A program made the translations under genes and the position numbers. The notes beneath the pieces are model-generated. The model was not told where the DNA came from. It ran no database searches and worked only from the letters and a program-made list of their open reading frames with translations. Shown piece after piece: positions 8,275-17,826 of a DNA stretch of 64,000 nt. How positions within the stretch are numbered: the first letter of the stretch is position 1; each line of letters starts with the position of its first letter. The DNA is from Thermoleophilia bacterium (lineage in GTDB: Bacteria; Actinomycetota; Thermoleophilia; Solirubrobacterales; 70-9): NCBI GenBank assembly GCA_016649615.1, contig JAENXK010000001.1, positions 21,661 through 85,660 of the forward strand. The letters are read 5' to 3'.

Positions 8275-9005
8275 CAGGCGGAATCCGTCCCGCCGGCGGT
8301 CGGTCCGACGAGGGTCGGCCCGTAGCCCTGGAACAGGCCGGACTCAATCACGCCGGTGATCGACTTGATCGCAAGTTCGAGGCCATCGGCGATGTCGTAG
8401 AACCGGCAGTCGATGATCACGTTGCCCATTTCCGTGATCACGGGACCATCCTTCCCCTCCCCCTTTCGGATCTCGAGTCCGGACGGGCCGAGTCTCTCAA
8501 GCGCAGGGATGACCACCGGCAGGGCCAGGGGAACGACCTCGACCGGCACCGGAAACTTCCCACCGAGCCGGTCGACCCGCTTCGACTGATCGACGATGAT
8601 CCGCCGGTCCGCGCTCGCCCGGAACAGCGTCTTCTCGCGAAACAGCGCGCCGCCGCGACCCTTGATCAGGTCACCGGCTGGATTGACCTCATCAGCCCCG
8701 TCGAACAGCCAGTCCGGGCGCGAGGCCGTCAGGTCGCCAACCTCGAGCCCCAGTCCGGCGATCGTCAGCTGGACTTCGATCGAGGTCGGAATCAGCGTAA
8801 CCTTCGCCAGATCTCCGCTGGCGACCCGGTCGGCGATCGCGTGAATCGCGAGGAAAGCGGTACTGCCCGAGCCGGCTCCAATCACCTGACCGGATTCGAC
8901 CTGGGCGGCGAGGCTACGGGACACCTCGAGCTTGGCATCGTAGTTGGAGATCGAACTCCGGTCGAAGGTCTCGAACGGAACAAGGGGCGATTTTGGAGTG
9001 ACCAT
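8274..9005 (-). CDS. rpiA: Ribose-5-phosphate isomerase A
   Basis: The 243-residue enzyme interconverts ribose 5-phosphate and ribulose 5-phosphate in the non-oxidative pentose phosphate pathway. Family motifs are visible: the phosphate-binding loop VIGAGSGSTA (GAGSGST where many homologues have GTGSTA), IPTSIEVQ, the active-site DGADEVNPAGDLIKGRGGA, and IIVDQSKRVDRLG with the catalytic region around FPVPVEVVP. The C-terminus lies next to GNVIIDCRF. It is transcribed away from sufU and splits the suf locus; the link to Fe-S assembly is probably only positional. Confidence 0.95.
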   Translation of the reverse strand: MVTPKSPLVPFETFDRSSISNYDAKLEVSRSLAAQVESGQVIGAGSGSTAFLAIHAIADRVASGDLAKVTLIPTSIEVQLTIAGLGLEVGDLTASRPDWLFDGADEVNPAGDLIKGRGGALFREKTLFRASADRRIIVDQSKRVDRLGGKFPVPVEVVPLALPVVIPALERLGPSGLEIRKGEGKDGPVITEMGNVIIDCRFYDIADGLELAIKSITGVIESGLFQGYGPTLVGPTAGGTDSA

Positions 9006-9059
9006 TGCCGATCCAGCATGGCAAGTTGCCCGGATAGACGTTCAGTTACGCTCACTCGA

Positions 9060-9446
9060 GTGGAAGAGCTATACCGGGAACAGATCCTCGAGCACTACAA
9101 GCGGCCGCACAATTTCGGCCGGCTGGACGACCCCGACCTCGAGTTCGAAGACACGAATCCCTTTTGCGGCGACGAGCAGCACGTGACCATCCGGCTTGAC
9201 GACGACGACCGGGTGGCCGAGGTCCTGTTCGACGGCAAGGGCTGCGCGATCTCGACCGCCGCCACCTCGATGCTGACCGACGAGCTGGTCGGCAAGAGCC
9301 GCGACGAGCTGATCCTGATGCCGAAGGAGTTCGTGCTCGAGCTGCTCGGGATCGACATCTCGGCGACCCGGATGAAGTGCGCCCTGCTCGGACTCAAGGT
9401 GGTCAAGGGTGCCAGCCTCGGCAAAACCGCCGAGTGGGACGAATAA
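9060..9446 (+). CDS. sufU: Fe-S assembly sulfur acceptor SufU
   Basis: The 128-residue SufU/NifU-N-like protein carries three conserved cysteines (NPFCGDE, GKGCAIS, TRMKCALL) and the Asp of CGD, the zinc site that accepts persulfide sulfur from SufS. The 'LYREQILEHYKRPHNFG' N-terminus is diagnostic. I chose the GTG at 9060 (VEELYREQ) because family proteins begin about here; an ATG at 9018 in the same frame would add 14 residues (MASCPDRR...) and cannot be excluded, since neither has a strong ribosome site. It heads the second suf block: sufU, Rieske, sufB, sufD. Confidence 0.93.
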   Translation: MEELYREQILEHYKRPHNFGRLDDPDLEFEDTNPFCGDEQHVTIRLDDDDRVAEVLFDGKGCAISTAATSMLTDELVGKSRDELILMPKEFVLELLGIDISATRMKCALLGLKVVKGASLGKTAEWDE

Positions 9447-9555
9447 GGCATGCCTAAGGCCAAAACCGGCCTCCTGATCCGCCGCCCGGGCGACCGGAAC
9501 GGCTAGTATCTAATTCCTAGCCTGCTTGTCGGCTTAGGTGGCTGGAGTCACAACC

Positions 9556-9882
9556 TTGAGTACCGAAGAGAAAACATCCATTCCCGTCTGTCCGGCCTCG
9601 GAACTGAGCCGGGGGGAACGCCGCATCATCGAGCATGAAGGCGAGCCGATCGCTGTGTTCAACTGTGACGGTGACCTGCTGGCAATCGAGGACCGCTGCT
9701 CGCATGACGACGGGCCGCTGGCCGAAGGCAACTGGAACCCCGAAGAATGCACAGTCGAGTGCCCCCGGCACGGCTCGATCTTCGACCTGCACACCGGCAG
9801 GCCGAAAACATTGCCGGCCTTTCAGCCGGTCCGAACTTTTACGGTCGAGATCATCGACGACACGATCACCCTGGAGGTCTGA
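9556..9882 (+). CDS. Rieske-type [2Fe-2S] ferredoxin of the suf locus
   Basis: The 108-residue small Rieske protein has ligand boxes [14 protein letters not shown] (CxH) and [14 protein letters not shown] (CxxH), arranged as in ferredoxin components of non-haem oxygenases. I chose the TTG at 9556 because GGAG lies 8 nt upstream; the GTG at 9538 has no ribosome site. It is embedded directly before sufB, 2 nt apart, as in the suf operons of other actinobacteria, where it is thought to supply electrons or be an early client. That role is inferred from context. Confidence 0.9.
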   Translation: MSTEEKTSIPVCPASELSRGERRIIEHEGEPIAVFNCDGDLLAIEDRCSHDDGPLAEGNWNPEECTVECPRHGSIFDLHTGRPKTLPAFQPVRTFTVEIIDDTITLEV

Positions 9883-9884
9883 GC

Positions 9885-11310
<1,426 letters not shown>

Positions 11311-11318
<8 letters not shown>

Positions 11319-12477
11319 CCCGACCGTGACCGAACCCGATTGGCTGAGCGAGCGGCGCCGACAGGGCGCCGCTTTGATCGAGAGCCTCCCCCTTCCCGAC
11401 AAAAAGACCAAGGGCTGGGAGTTCACCGACCTCGGCCGGCTGGAACTCGACTCATACGAGCCCGCCCCGGCCGGGGCGGCCATCACCGGTGGCAGCGACG
11501 AAATCGTGGTCATGGACCTGGCCGAAGCCCTGGCCGCACACGCCGAACTGCTCGGCGACCGGCTCGGCTCGCTGGTGCCGGCCGAGGACCCGTTCGTCGC
11601 CCGCAACGAGGCCGGCTGGTCGGACGGGGTGCTGGTCTACGTGCCGCACAACGTCGAATGCGATAAGCCGATCAAAGTCGAGCTCGAGCTGGACACCCCC
11701 GGCGCCGCGGTCAACTGGCGGACCCTGATCGTGCTCGAAGAAGGAGCCCGGGCGGAAGTCTGGGAGCACTACGGCTCCCAGAGCGACGAGACCGACACCC
11801 TGCTCAACTCGGTGGTCGAGATCGCGGTCGGGCCGGCGGCAAAACTCCACTACGTCGCCACCCAGGACCTCTCCGAGAAGGCCTGGCTGTTTTCTTCCCA
11901 GCGGGCCCAGGTCGAGCGCGACGGCAGCCTCGACTGGGCCACCCTCGGTTTCGGCGGCGGCAACGGCAAGGTCCGCATGACCACCAACCTGGCCGGCCAG
12001 GGCTCTGAGGCCCGGGTCACCGGCGGTTACGCCAGCGGCAACGGCCAGCACCTCGATTACGACACCCTGCAGGAGCACGCCGCCGAGAACACCTTCTCCG
12101 ACCTCGCCTTCCGCGGCGTCCTGGCCGACCACTCGACCGCGGTCTGGCGGGGCATGATCAAGGTCGACGAAGGCGCCCAGCAGACCGACGCCTTCCAGGA
12201 GTGCCGCAACATGCTGCTCTCGACCGACGCCCACGCCGACGCGATCCCCGGTCTGGAGATCCTCGCCGACGACGTGCGCTGCACCCACGCCGCGGCGATC
12301 GCCCAGGTCGACGAGGGCCAGCTCTTTTATCTGAACTCCCGCGGCCTCAACCAGGCCGAGGCCCGCTCCCTGATCATCGAAGGTTTCCTGCAATCGCTGG
12401 TCGAGCGCCTCGGTGACGGGCCGATCCGCGAAGAGATAGCGGCCGCCCTTGAGAAGCGGCTCGAACAGATCCTCTGA
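11311..12477 (+). CDS. sufD: Fe-S cluster assembly protein SufD
   Basis: The 388-residue partner of SufB starts at TTG within the sufB 3' end. It contains [18 protein letters not shown] near the N-terminus, the beta-helix region ([17 protein letters not shown]), and the conserved C-terminal helical part with [23 protein letters not shown], including the Cys-Thr-His motif that contributes the histidine ligand at the SufB-SufD interface. The remaining order in the block (sufU-Rieske-sufB-sufD) and the presence of sufC/sufS 4 kb upstream make a complete SUF machine. Confidence 0.97.
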
Positions 12478-12516
12478 CGCATAGGGCCTGAGCGCCCGGA
12501 GGCTTTTGCCAGAACC

Positions 12517-12530
12517 GGCTCCCCGGAGCC
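12517..12530. terminator. Short perfect hairpin downstream of sufD
   Basis: GGCTCC and GGAGCC form a perfect inverted repeat about 40 nt after sufD. A larger alternative pairs GGAGGCT (12498-12504) with AGCCTCC (12527-12533). There is no T-run; I infer a possible end of the suf transcript from position only. Confidence 0.3.
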
Positions 12531-12595
12531 TCCTGCTGCTATCCTCGGTGAATACCATAAATCCTGATCTGAAATCCTGTGATTGAAAGGAAGAC

Positions 12596-13261
12596 ATGGC
12601 TTTTCACCTAGGAGATGAAGCACCCGACTTTGAAGCGGACTCGACTGAAGGCCGGATCAGCTTCCACGACTGGCTCGGCGATTCCTGGGGCGTTCTGTTC
12701 TCGCACCCGAAGGACTTCACCCCGATCTGCACCACCGAGCTCGGCTACATGGCCAACGCCAAGCCCGAGTTCGATGCCCGCGGGGTCAAGATCATCGGCC
12801 TCTCGGTCGACCCGCTCGACAAACACGACGACTGGGCCAAAGACATCGCGGAAACGCAGGGGACGGCTCCGAACTACCCGATCATCAGTGACGCCGACTT
12901 CAACGTCTCGAAGCTCTACGGCATGCTGCCCTCGGAAGTCTCGGGCGATCCGGCGGACCGGACCCCAGCCGACAACCAGACCGTGCGCAACGTCTTCGTG
13001 GTCGGCCCGGACAAGAAGATCAAGCTGATCCTGATCTACCCGATGACCACCGGCCGCAACTTCGACGAGGTGCTCCGGGTGATCGACTCGCTCAAGCTCA
13101 CCGCAGAGTACAAGGTCGCCACCCCGGTCAACTGGAAGAGAGGCGAGGACGTGATCATCGCCGGCTCGGTCTCCAATGACCAAGCCAGGGAGATCTACCC
13201 GGACGGCTGGGACGAACCCCGTCCATACATCCGGATCGTGCCGGAGCCCACAGCCAAGTGA
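12596..13261 (+). CDS. 1-Cys peroxiredoxin (Prx6/AhpC-TSA family)
   Basis: The 221-residue thiol peroxidase reduces hydrogen and organic peroxides. The peroxidatic Cys is at position 45 in HPKDFTPICTTELGYM. There is no second cysteine anywhere, which defines the 1-Cys class. The C-terminal extension (VATPVNWKRGEDVIIAGSV, then PYIRIVPEP) is typical of Prx6. GAAAGGAAG lies upstream of the ATG. It follows the suf genes after 118 nt; shared control by oxidative stress is plausible but not shown. Confidence 0.95.
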   Translation: MAFHLGDEAPDFEADSTEGRISFHDWLGDSWGVLFSHPKDFTPICTTELGYMANAKPEFDARGVKIIGLSVDPLDKHDDWAKDIAETQGTAPNYPIISDADFNVSKLYGMLPSEVSGDPADRTPADNQTVRNVFVVGPDKKIKLILIYPMTTGRNFDEVLRVIDSLKLTAEYKVATPVNWKRGEDVIIAGSVSNDQAREIYPDGWDEPRPYIRIVPEPTAK

Positions 13262-13271
13262 TCTGAAGGCT

Positions 13272-13289
13272 GCCTGCCTCCGGGCGGGC
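13272..13289. terminator. Hairpin between convergent genes
   Basis: GCCTGCC (13272-13278) and GGCGGGC (13283-13289) pair with one G-U wobble around a TCCG tetraloop, 11 nt after the peroxiredoxin stop. A short TTT follows. This is a good candidate terminator for the peroxiredoxin transcript. Confidence 0.45.
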
Positions 13290-13303
13290 GGCCGCTTTCA
13301 CTG

Positions 13304-13332
13304 CCGGAAGGCCTGAGGCTCAGCCCTTCCGG
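13304..13332. terminator. Second hairpin spanning the 3' end of the minus-strand gene
   Basis: CCGGAAGG (13304-13311) and CCTTCCGG (13325-13332) form a perfect 8-bp stem with a 13-nt loop, overlapping the stop of the secreted-protein gene at 13320. It could terminate the minus-strand transcript; no clear U-tract is present. Confidence 0.35.
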
Positions 13333-14440
13333 ACCAGCTTCACTTTCTTCGACCTGTTCTTGTTCGAGCAGTCGCTGTCAGGCTTGAAGACGAGCTTAGC
13401 CTTCAGCTTGTAGCCACCGTTCTTCTTCAGCTTCCTGGCCGCCTTGCCTCTGGCTTTCACTTTGAGCTTGACCGAGCCTTTCTTGTTGGCATTTTTCGAG
13501 GTCTGCTTGTTGTTCTTTGATCCCTCGAGGATCACCTTGCCAGCCTTGCCAGCCTCGCCCACCGTCGCGGTCAGCTTGGCGGTGCCGTTTTTTTTGTTCT
13601 TTTCGACTTGCCGAGCTTGAGGGTCGCCCTGGTGCAATCCGGTGGCGGTGGCATGACGGAATCAAAGCCCGCACTGACCTCGGTCGTCTCGGTCATCGTC
13701 ACCTCGCAGGTGGACGCCATCCCCGAGCAGGCGCCACCCCAGCCGGTGAAGCTGTTGTCAGCGTCGGCGGTGGCGGTGAGGGTGACCTTGGCATAGGAGG
13801 CGAAGACGGCCGCGCTACTCGGCCCGCACTCGATGCCGGCCGGGTTGGAGGTGACCGCCCCTTGACCTGAACCCGTCCTGGTCACGGCCAGGGCGAACAG
13901 CGGGGTGGCCGTCGAGGCGGTCCGAATGATGTTGTTGGGGGCGTTGAGGAGCTGCCAGACGGCGGTGGCGGCACCATCGGGACCGATCGTGACCTGCGGC
14001 TGGATGGAGTCGCCCCCGGCAGAGGAGAGATCCACGGGGGTCCCGAACGAGCCGCCCGGTGGCCGGGTCGTGGTCTGGACGTTTCGCTTGGGGAAGTCGT
14101 AGTAGCGATGCCAGACCGCGGTTACGGTGCCATCGGGGCCGATCGCTATCTGCGCCGTGCTGGCGTCCCCCCCGATCGTGGGGGAGAGATCGGCGAGGGG
14201 AAGCACCCGGGGACCCTGCGGGGCGGCAGACCCGCCTGCCGGCACCCAAGACAGGGCGAGTAGCGCCGCGAAGAGCGTGGCCGACGCAATTACGCGCCGG
14301 CGAATCCATGAACGGCGCCGGGCAAGTCGCCGGCCGAAGGGGGATTCAAATTGAGTCCGCCCGCCGACCGATTCGGCCTCAGCGGTCGGGACCGCGGCGC
14401 CATCGCCATTCGTAGGGTGGGCATCCATCCTTGCCTTCAT
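13320..14440 (-). pseudogene. Secreted protein with repeat and lysine-rich C-terminus (frameshifted)
   Basis: The start at 14440 follows AAGGAGGAGG. The N-terminus is basic (RRLARRRSWIRRR) then hydrophobic (VIASATLFAALLALSWVPAGGSAA), a signal peptide. Residues ~80-180 contain two copies of IGPDGxxTAVW, an incomplete beta-propeller-like repeat. They are followed by an InlB-B/Big-type module (LTATADADNSFTGWGGACSG, CEVTMTETTEVSAGFD). The frame breaks around 13588-13610, within A4 and A8 runs on the coding strand. Adding one A restores a continuous lysine-rich tail (NKKNGTAKLTATVGEAGKAG ... SKKVKLVRKG) ending at 13320, the kind of tail seen in surface proteins of this lineage. As read, it is 289 residues plus an unreachable 100-residue tail. 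Real decay and homopolymer error cannot be separated here. Confidence 0.6.
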
Positions 14441-14791
14441 CTGTTCCGCCTCCTCCTTGTCCCAGTTCGCTGAGCGCGGGCTCCGCGAATCTGCCTCTCA
14501 CTGCAGCGCCACGAGCCGGTACCCAACCCCAACCGACCTCTGACACTCCGGATAAACGCTCGTTTCGGCTTGCCCGATACGAGTGTCGAGCCGGGGAGCG
14601 AGCTAACCCCGCCGGACCAGCTTCACCTTCTTCGACTTCTTCCTGTGGTGTTGAACCTGGGCCTCATGACCCGCCCGAAGTTCTGGTTTCCTGCTGTGAG
14701 GCGAAGCCTCGTTCAACCTCTGCTCAACCTATTCGAGCCTCCAACCCGGGTCAAGTATCGAACCGGCGACGGTGCTCACGCCGGGCGGGGT
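14441..14791. other. Intergenic region without an intact gene
   Basis: This 351-bp gap lies between the start of the secreted-protein gene and the end of the membrane protein gene (both minus strand). It holds the ribosome site of the former, presumably its promoter (no clear -35/-10 that I can support), and the paralogue tail remnant at 14603-14726 described separately. Confidence 0.5.
14603..14726 (-). pseudogene. Remnant of the 3' end of a paralogous secreted-protein gene
   Basis: Read on the minus strand, the last codons before a TAG at 14603 spell RKKSKKVKLVRRG-stop, nearly identical to the end of the neighbouring gene (NRSKKVKLVRKG-stop at 13320). The nucleotide match covers about 'CCGGACCAGCTTCAC' with 'TTCTTCGAC'. 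The frame is open for only ~40 codons upstream and has no signal peptide or start. It looks like the tail of a second copy whose body is gone. Confidence 0.45.
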
Positions 14792-16186
14792 TCAGGCGTT
14801 CGAGACCGAGAGCAGGAAGAGGCCGAAGCAGGTAAACGCGACCATCATCGCCAGCATCCAGTACTGGGAGCGGGCGGCGAGGCGATAGTCCTTCCAGTAG
14901 GCGATCGCCCGGTCGTGGGCGAGCATCAGGCCGGCGACGTGGCCGGCCACCAGGACCCCTACCTGGATGTACCAGATCTGGTCGCTGCTGATGACGCCGT
15001 AGTCAATCCCGGATCCCGCGGTGCCGAACAGATCGGTCGTGCCGGTCCCGAGGGGGTCCGAGAGCAGGTAGGTGAACTGCGCCTGCTCCTGGAAGATGAA
15101 CAGACTGAAGTAGTGGGCGATCAGGTAGGCGAAGGCGATCGGGATCAGGGCGTGCCCGAAGCCCCGCCAGAGCCTGCGGCGGTCGGGCGCTCCGGGTACG
15201 GTCGACATTCCCCGGATTCCGAGCAGGTAGACCAGGGCGACCAGGGCGATGCTGATCAGCATGAAAGTCGTCCCGGCGAATCGCACCGAGGCGGTCAGGC
15301 CGAGGCCGGCGTCCCCGGCCCACTCGATCAGGCGCTCGATGCCGCCCTTGAAGACTCCTTCCTGGGCGCCGTCGAAGGTGGTGGTGCCGATCGAGGCGAT
15401 GACCACGGCGACCGACCCCGCCCCGGCCACCCACTCGGTCGAGCCGCTCAGGAAGCGGCGGCTTCCCAGTTCGCCATCGCGAAAGGCGAGCTTTCCGAGC
15501 GAGCCGAACATGCCGAAATAGACGGTGAAGGTCTCGCCATTCCTGAACCAGGTCTCGCGGCCGAATACCGCGGTCATCGCCAGCGTGTAGACCGAGTAGA
15601 AGATCGCCGCCCGGGCGACCGCGTCGGGGGTGATGCCTACCGCCACGTCGCTGCCCTGGCCGTAGATCAGCTCCAGCCAGACGAAGGCGACCAGCCCGAC
15701 CGCGGCCGGCCAGCGACCCAGCCGCTCGGGGTAAGCCAGATGGCCGGGATCCCGGCCGGCCAGCCGCCGGTAGAGCAACCCGACCGGAGCGGCGACCGCG
15801 TTCCAGGGATTGAAGGCCGGGAAGAAGTCGCCGAACAGGACCCCGAGCAGGGGGAAGCCGAGCCAGGTGGTGACGAAGATCAGGGTGAGCGCGATGTTCC
15901 GGTCGGGCGCCGTGGTCCCGTCGAGGCCGGCGTAGATCGCCACCCCCAGCAGAAAGAGCCCGAATCCGCCGCAGAGGATACGGACCGGCAGCGAACCGAG
16001 AACCGCGCCGAGACGGGGCGCGACCGGCCGCCAGGAGTCTTCCTCGAAGCGGGTCTTCCTCCAGCCGGCCGAGATCGCAAAAAACGAGACGACCAGTACG
16101 ACCGAAGCCGCCCAGGCAAAAAGCCAGGCCGGGATCGGTATGTCCTCGCCGGCGGCGAGGGCATGTGCGAGGAGGGGGCTCAGCAG
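14792..16186 (-). CDS. Polytopic membrane protein, function unknown (unusual start)
   Basis: The frame encodes about 464 residues with roughly ten hydrophobic helices, for example LFAWAASVVLVVSFFAIS, LTLIFVTTWLGFPLLGVLFG, AVGLVAFVWLELIY and WMLAMMVAFTCFGLFLL. Conserved-looking features are DFFPAFNPWNAV and AHYFSLFIFQEQAQF. No ATG, GTG or TTG occurs in frame between the upstream stop (16202) and the GTG at 15943, which would remove two membrane helices and the motif DIPIPAWLFAWA. A CTG at 16186 with GGAG 10 nt upstream, overlapping the end of the preceding gene, is my best start. A lost start through sequence error is the alternative. I cannot name the family. Confidence 0.7.
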   Translation of the reverse strand: MLSPLLAHALAAGEDIPIPAWLFAWAASVVLVVSFFAISAGWRKTRFEEDSWRPVAPRLGAVLGSLPVRILCGGFGLFLLGVAIYAGLDGTTAPDRNIALTLIFVTTWLGFPLLGVLFGDFFPAFNPWNAVAAPVGLLYRRLAGRDPGHLAYPERLGRWPAAVGLVAFVWLELIYGQGSDVAVGITPDAVARAAIFYSVYTLAMTAVFGRETWFRNGETFTVYFGMFGSLGKLAFRDGELGSRRFLSGSTEWVAGAGSVAVVIASIGTTTFDGAQEGVFKGGIERLIEWAGDAGLGLTASVRFAGTTFMLISIALVALVYLLGIRGMSTVPGAPDRRRLWRGFGHALIPIAFAYLIAHYFSLFIFQEQAQFTYLLSDPLGTGTTDLFGTAGSGIDYGVISSDQIWYIQVGVLVAGHVAGLMLAHDRAIAYWKDYRLAARSQYWMLAMMVAFTCFGLFLLSVSNA

Positions 16187-16806
16187 GGTGCGGAAACTCC
16201 GTCAAGCAGCCGCCAGTTCGCCTTGAAGGCTTCTTCGGCGGCCTCGACCAACTCATCCTCGTCGAAGTCGTTCATGTGGCGCTCGATCAGCTTACGGCCC
16301 TGATCGGCGTGCTCGACATCCATCTCCTGGTGAAGCTTGAAATAGCGGTTGCCGGGACCGTCGTGGATGTCGTAGTGGGCGGCGAGGCCCTCGGACTTGG
16401 TCTTCGAGATAGCCGGCTGGCCGCTCTCGACCGCGTACATCCTGGCGAGCTGTTTGCCAAGGCCGTCCGCCTGGGTCCAGGTCCCGACGCAGTCCAGGGT
16501 CTCGGGCCTGGGCTCGTCTCCGACCGTGCCGCCGACCGTGCCGACGAATCCGTCCCACAGGGCGATGTGCTCGGCCTCTTCACGGGCGTGCTCCTCGAGG
16601 CCGGCCCGCTCGGCGGCCGGGGCCGCACTGGCAATGTCGGCGCTCATCCGGGCGATCGCCTCGGTCGCGTAGCGGTACTGGCCCGAATACCCGGCCAGCT
16701 CTTCGCGGGAAAGCTCACCGGCGCTCCAGCGCTGGTAGAAGGGGTGCTCGAGTACGTTCCACTCGGCTCTGGCCTGCTCGATGCGGTCCCACATTGTGGT
16801 CTTCAC
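16180..16806 (-). CDS. CADD/PqqC/TenA-like haem-oxygenase-fold protein
   Basis: The 208-residue all-helical protein has the diiron-oxygenase-like (HDO) signature: HPFYQRWSAGELSREEL near the start, QYRYATEA, EEHAREEAEHIALW (Glu/His metal ligands), and GNRYFKLHQEMDVEHADQGR (second Glu/His/Asp set). This matches CADD-type and PqqC-like proteins. Some CADD proteins make p-aminobenzoate from a self-derived tyrosine, but that role is not demonstrable here. The GTG at 16806 is chosen because AGGAG lies 5 nt upstream. The open frame continues much further upstream, but that part is antisense to the thioredoxin-like gene. Confidence 0.82.
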   Translation of the reverse strand: MKTTMWDRIEQARAEWNVLEHPFYQRWSAGELSREELAGYSGQYRYATEAIARMSADIASAAPAAERAGLEEHAREEAEHIALWDGFVGTVGGTVGDEPRPETLDCVGTWTQADGLGKQLARMYAVESGQPAISKTKSEGLAAHYDIHDGPGNRYFKLHQEMDVEHADQGRKLIERHMNDFDEDELVEAAEEAFKANWRLLDGVSAPC

Positions 16807-17013
16807 GTCTTCTCCTGGTCCAAGGGTGGCGGGGTCTCGATAATAACGCCCGGGCGGTGGTGGCGGCCTCGATCGCTGCCGCCTCCGACCGGATCGCCGG
16901 TGCCCCCGATCGGTCCGGGTGCCTAATATCCGCCGATCCTTCCCCTTCGAGATGACATCTCTGCGCCCCACCTCCCCCCGGACGCGACCTGGATCGGTGG
17001 CGATCCCGGCAAG

Positions 17014-17763
17014 ATGCCGGTACTCGCGGCCAAGGGGCCGGTGCTGGTCCAGTTCTTCGATTTCAGCCAGCTGAACAGCGTGCGCACCCTGCCCTACCTG
17101 ATCGAGTGGAACCGGCGATACGGCGATCGAGGCCTGCGGGTCCTCGGGGTGCAGGCACCGCGTTTCGAGTTCGGAGCCGATCCCGAAACCGTCGAGGCGG
17201 GCCTCGAACGGCTCGGGGTCGAGTATCCGGTGCTGGTCGACGAAGGCAGGGCGCTCTGGGAGTCGTACGGGTGTGAAGGCTGGCCCAGCCTCTTTCTGTG
17301 GGGCAAGGGCGGCATCCTGCGCTGGTTCCATTTCGGCGAAGGCGACTACCGGGCGACCGAAGAAGCGATCCAGGAGAGCCTCGGCCCTTCCGGCGAGGCG
17401 TCCGGGCCGCCGTCGCCGATGGATCCGGTCCGACCGACCGACATCGACGGTACCGAGGTGATCGCGCCGGGCGCCGAGCTCTTTCCGGCCGAAGGCCGGG
17501 CCTGGACCCGCTCTGCCGACGGCGGGGCTTTTGACGTCGAGTACGAGGCCGGCGGTATCCACGCCACGGTAGAGGGCAGGGGAAAGCTCGCCCTGACCCT
17601 CGACGGTGAAGCGATCGAGCCGGTGAGGGTCGAAGGCGCCGGTCTCTACACCCTGGCCGAACACGATCAGCACGGCGCCCACCGGATCGCGATAGAGCTC
17701 GAGGGCGACCCCGGGATCTGGTCGGTCAGCTTCTCACCGGCGCCGGCCGGCGCCGCCGGCTGA
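17014..17763 (+). CDS. Thioredoxin-fold protein (TlpA/AhpC-like), 5' end uncertain
   Basis: The protein of at least 249 residues has a thioredoxin-like domain: GPVLVQFFDFSQLNSVRTLPYL, YGDRGLRVLGVQAPRF, GVEYPVLVDEGRALWESYG and WPSLFLWGKGGILRW. The CxxC redox pair is absent (FSQLNS occupies that place), so it is unlikely to be an ordinary disulfide reductase. The C-terminal ~100 residues are beta-rich. The same frame stays open upstream to 16927 and reads PDATWIGGDPGKMP, which is convincing protein, but contains no ATG/GTG/TTG. An ATG at 16952 is in another frame, with C-runs (CCCC, CCCCCC) in between. A lost base there is likely. The ATG at 17014 is only the first conventional in-frame start. 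Confidence 0.72.
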   Translation: MPVLAAKGPVLVQFFDFSQLNSVRTLPYLIEWNRRYGDRGLRVLGVQAPRFEFGADPETVEAGLERLGVEYPVLVDEGRALWESYGCEGWPSLFLWGKGGILRWFHFGEGDYRATEEAIQESLGPSGEASGPPSPMDPVRPTDIDGTEVIAPGAELFPAEGRAWTRSADGGAFDVEYEAGGIHATVEGRGKLALTLDGEAIEPVRVEGAGLYTLAEHDQHGAHRIAIELEGDPGIWSVSFSPAPAGAAG

Positions 17764-17826
17764 GCGGGCTCTCCCGCTGAGCCATCCGGGACCCGAACCC
17801 GTCCGCCGCGACCGGGCCTGCAGAAA

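Noticed and set aside
14570..16303. Long plus-strand open frame (577 codons)
   Set aside because: Antisense to the polytopic membrane protein gene; its translation is rich in D/G/R/E/Q with no hydrophobic pattern, typical of a GC-rich shadow frame.
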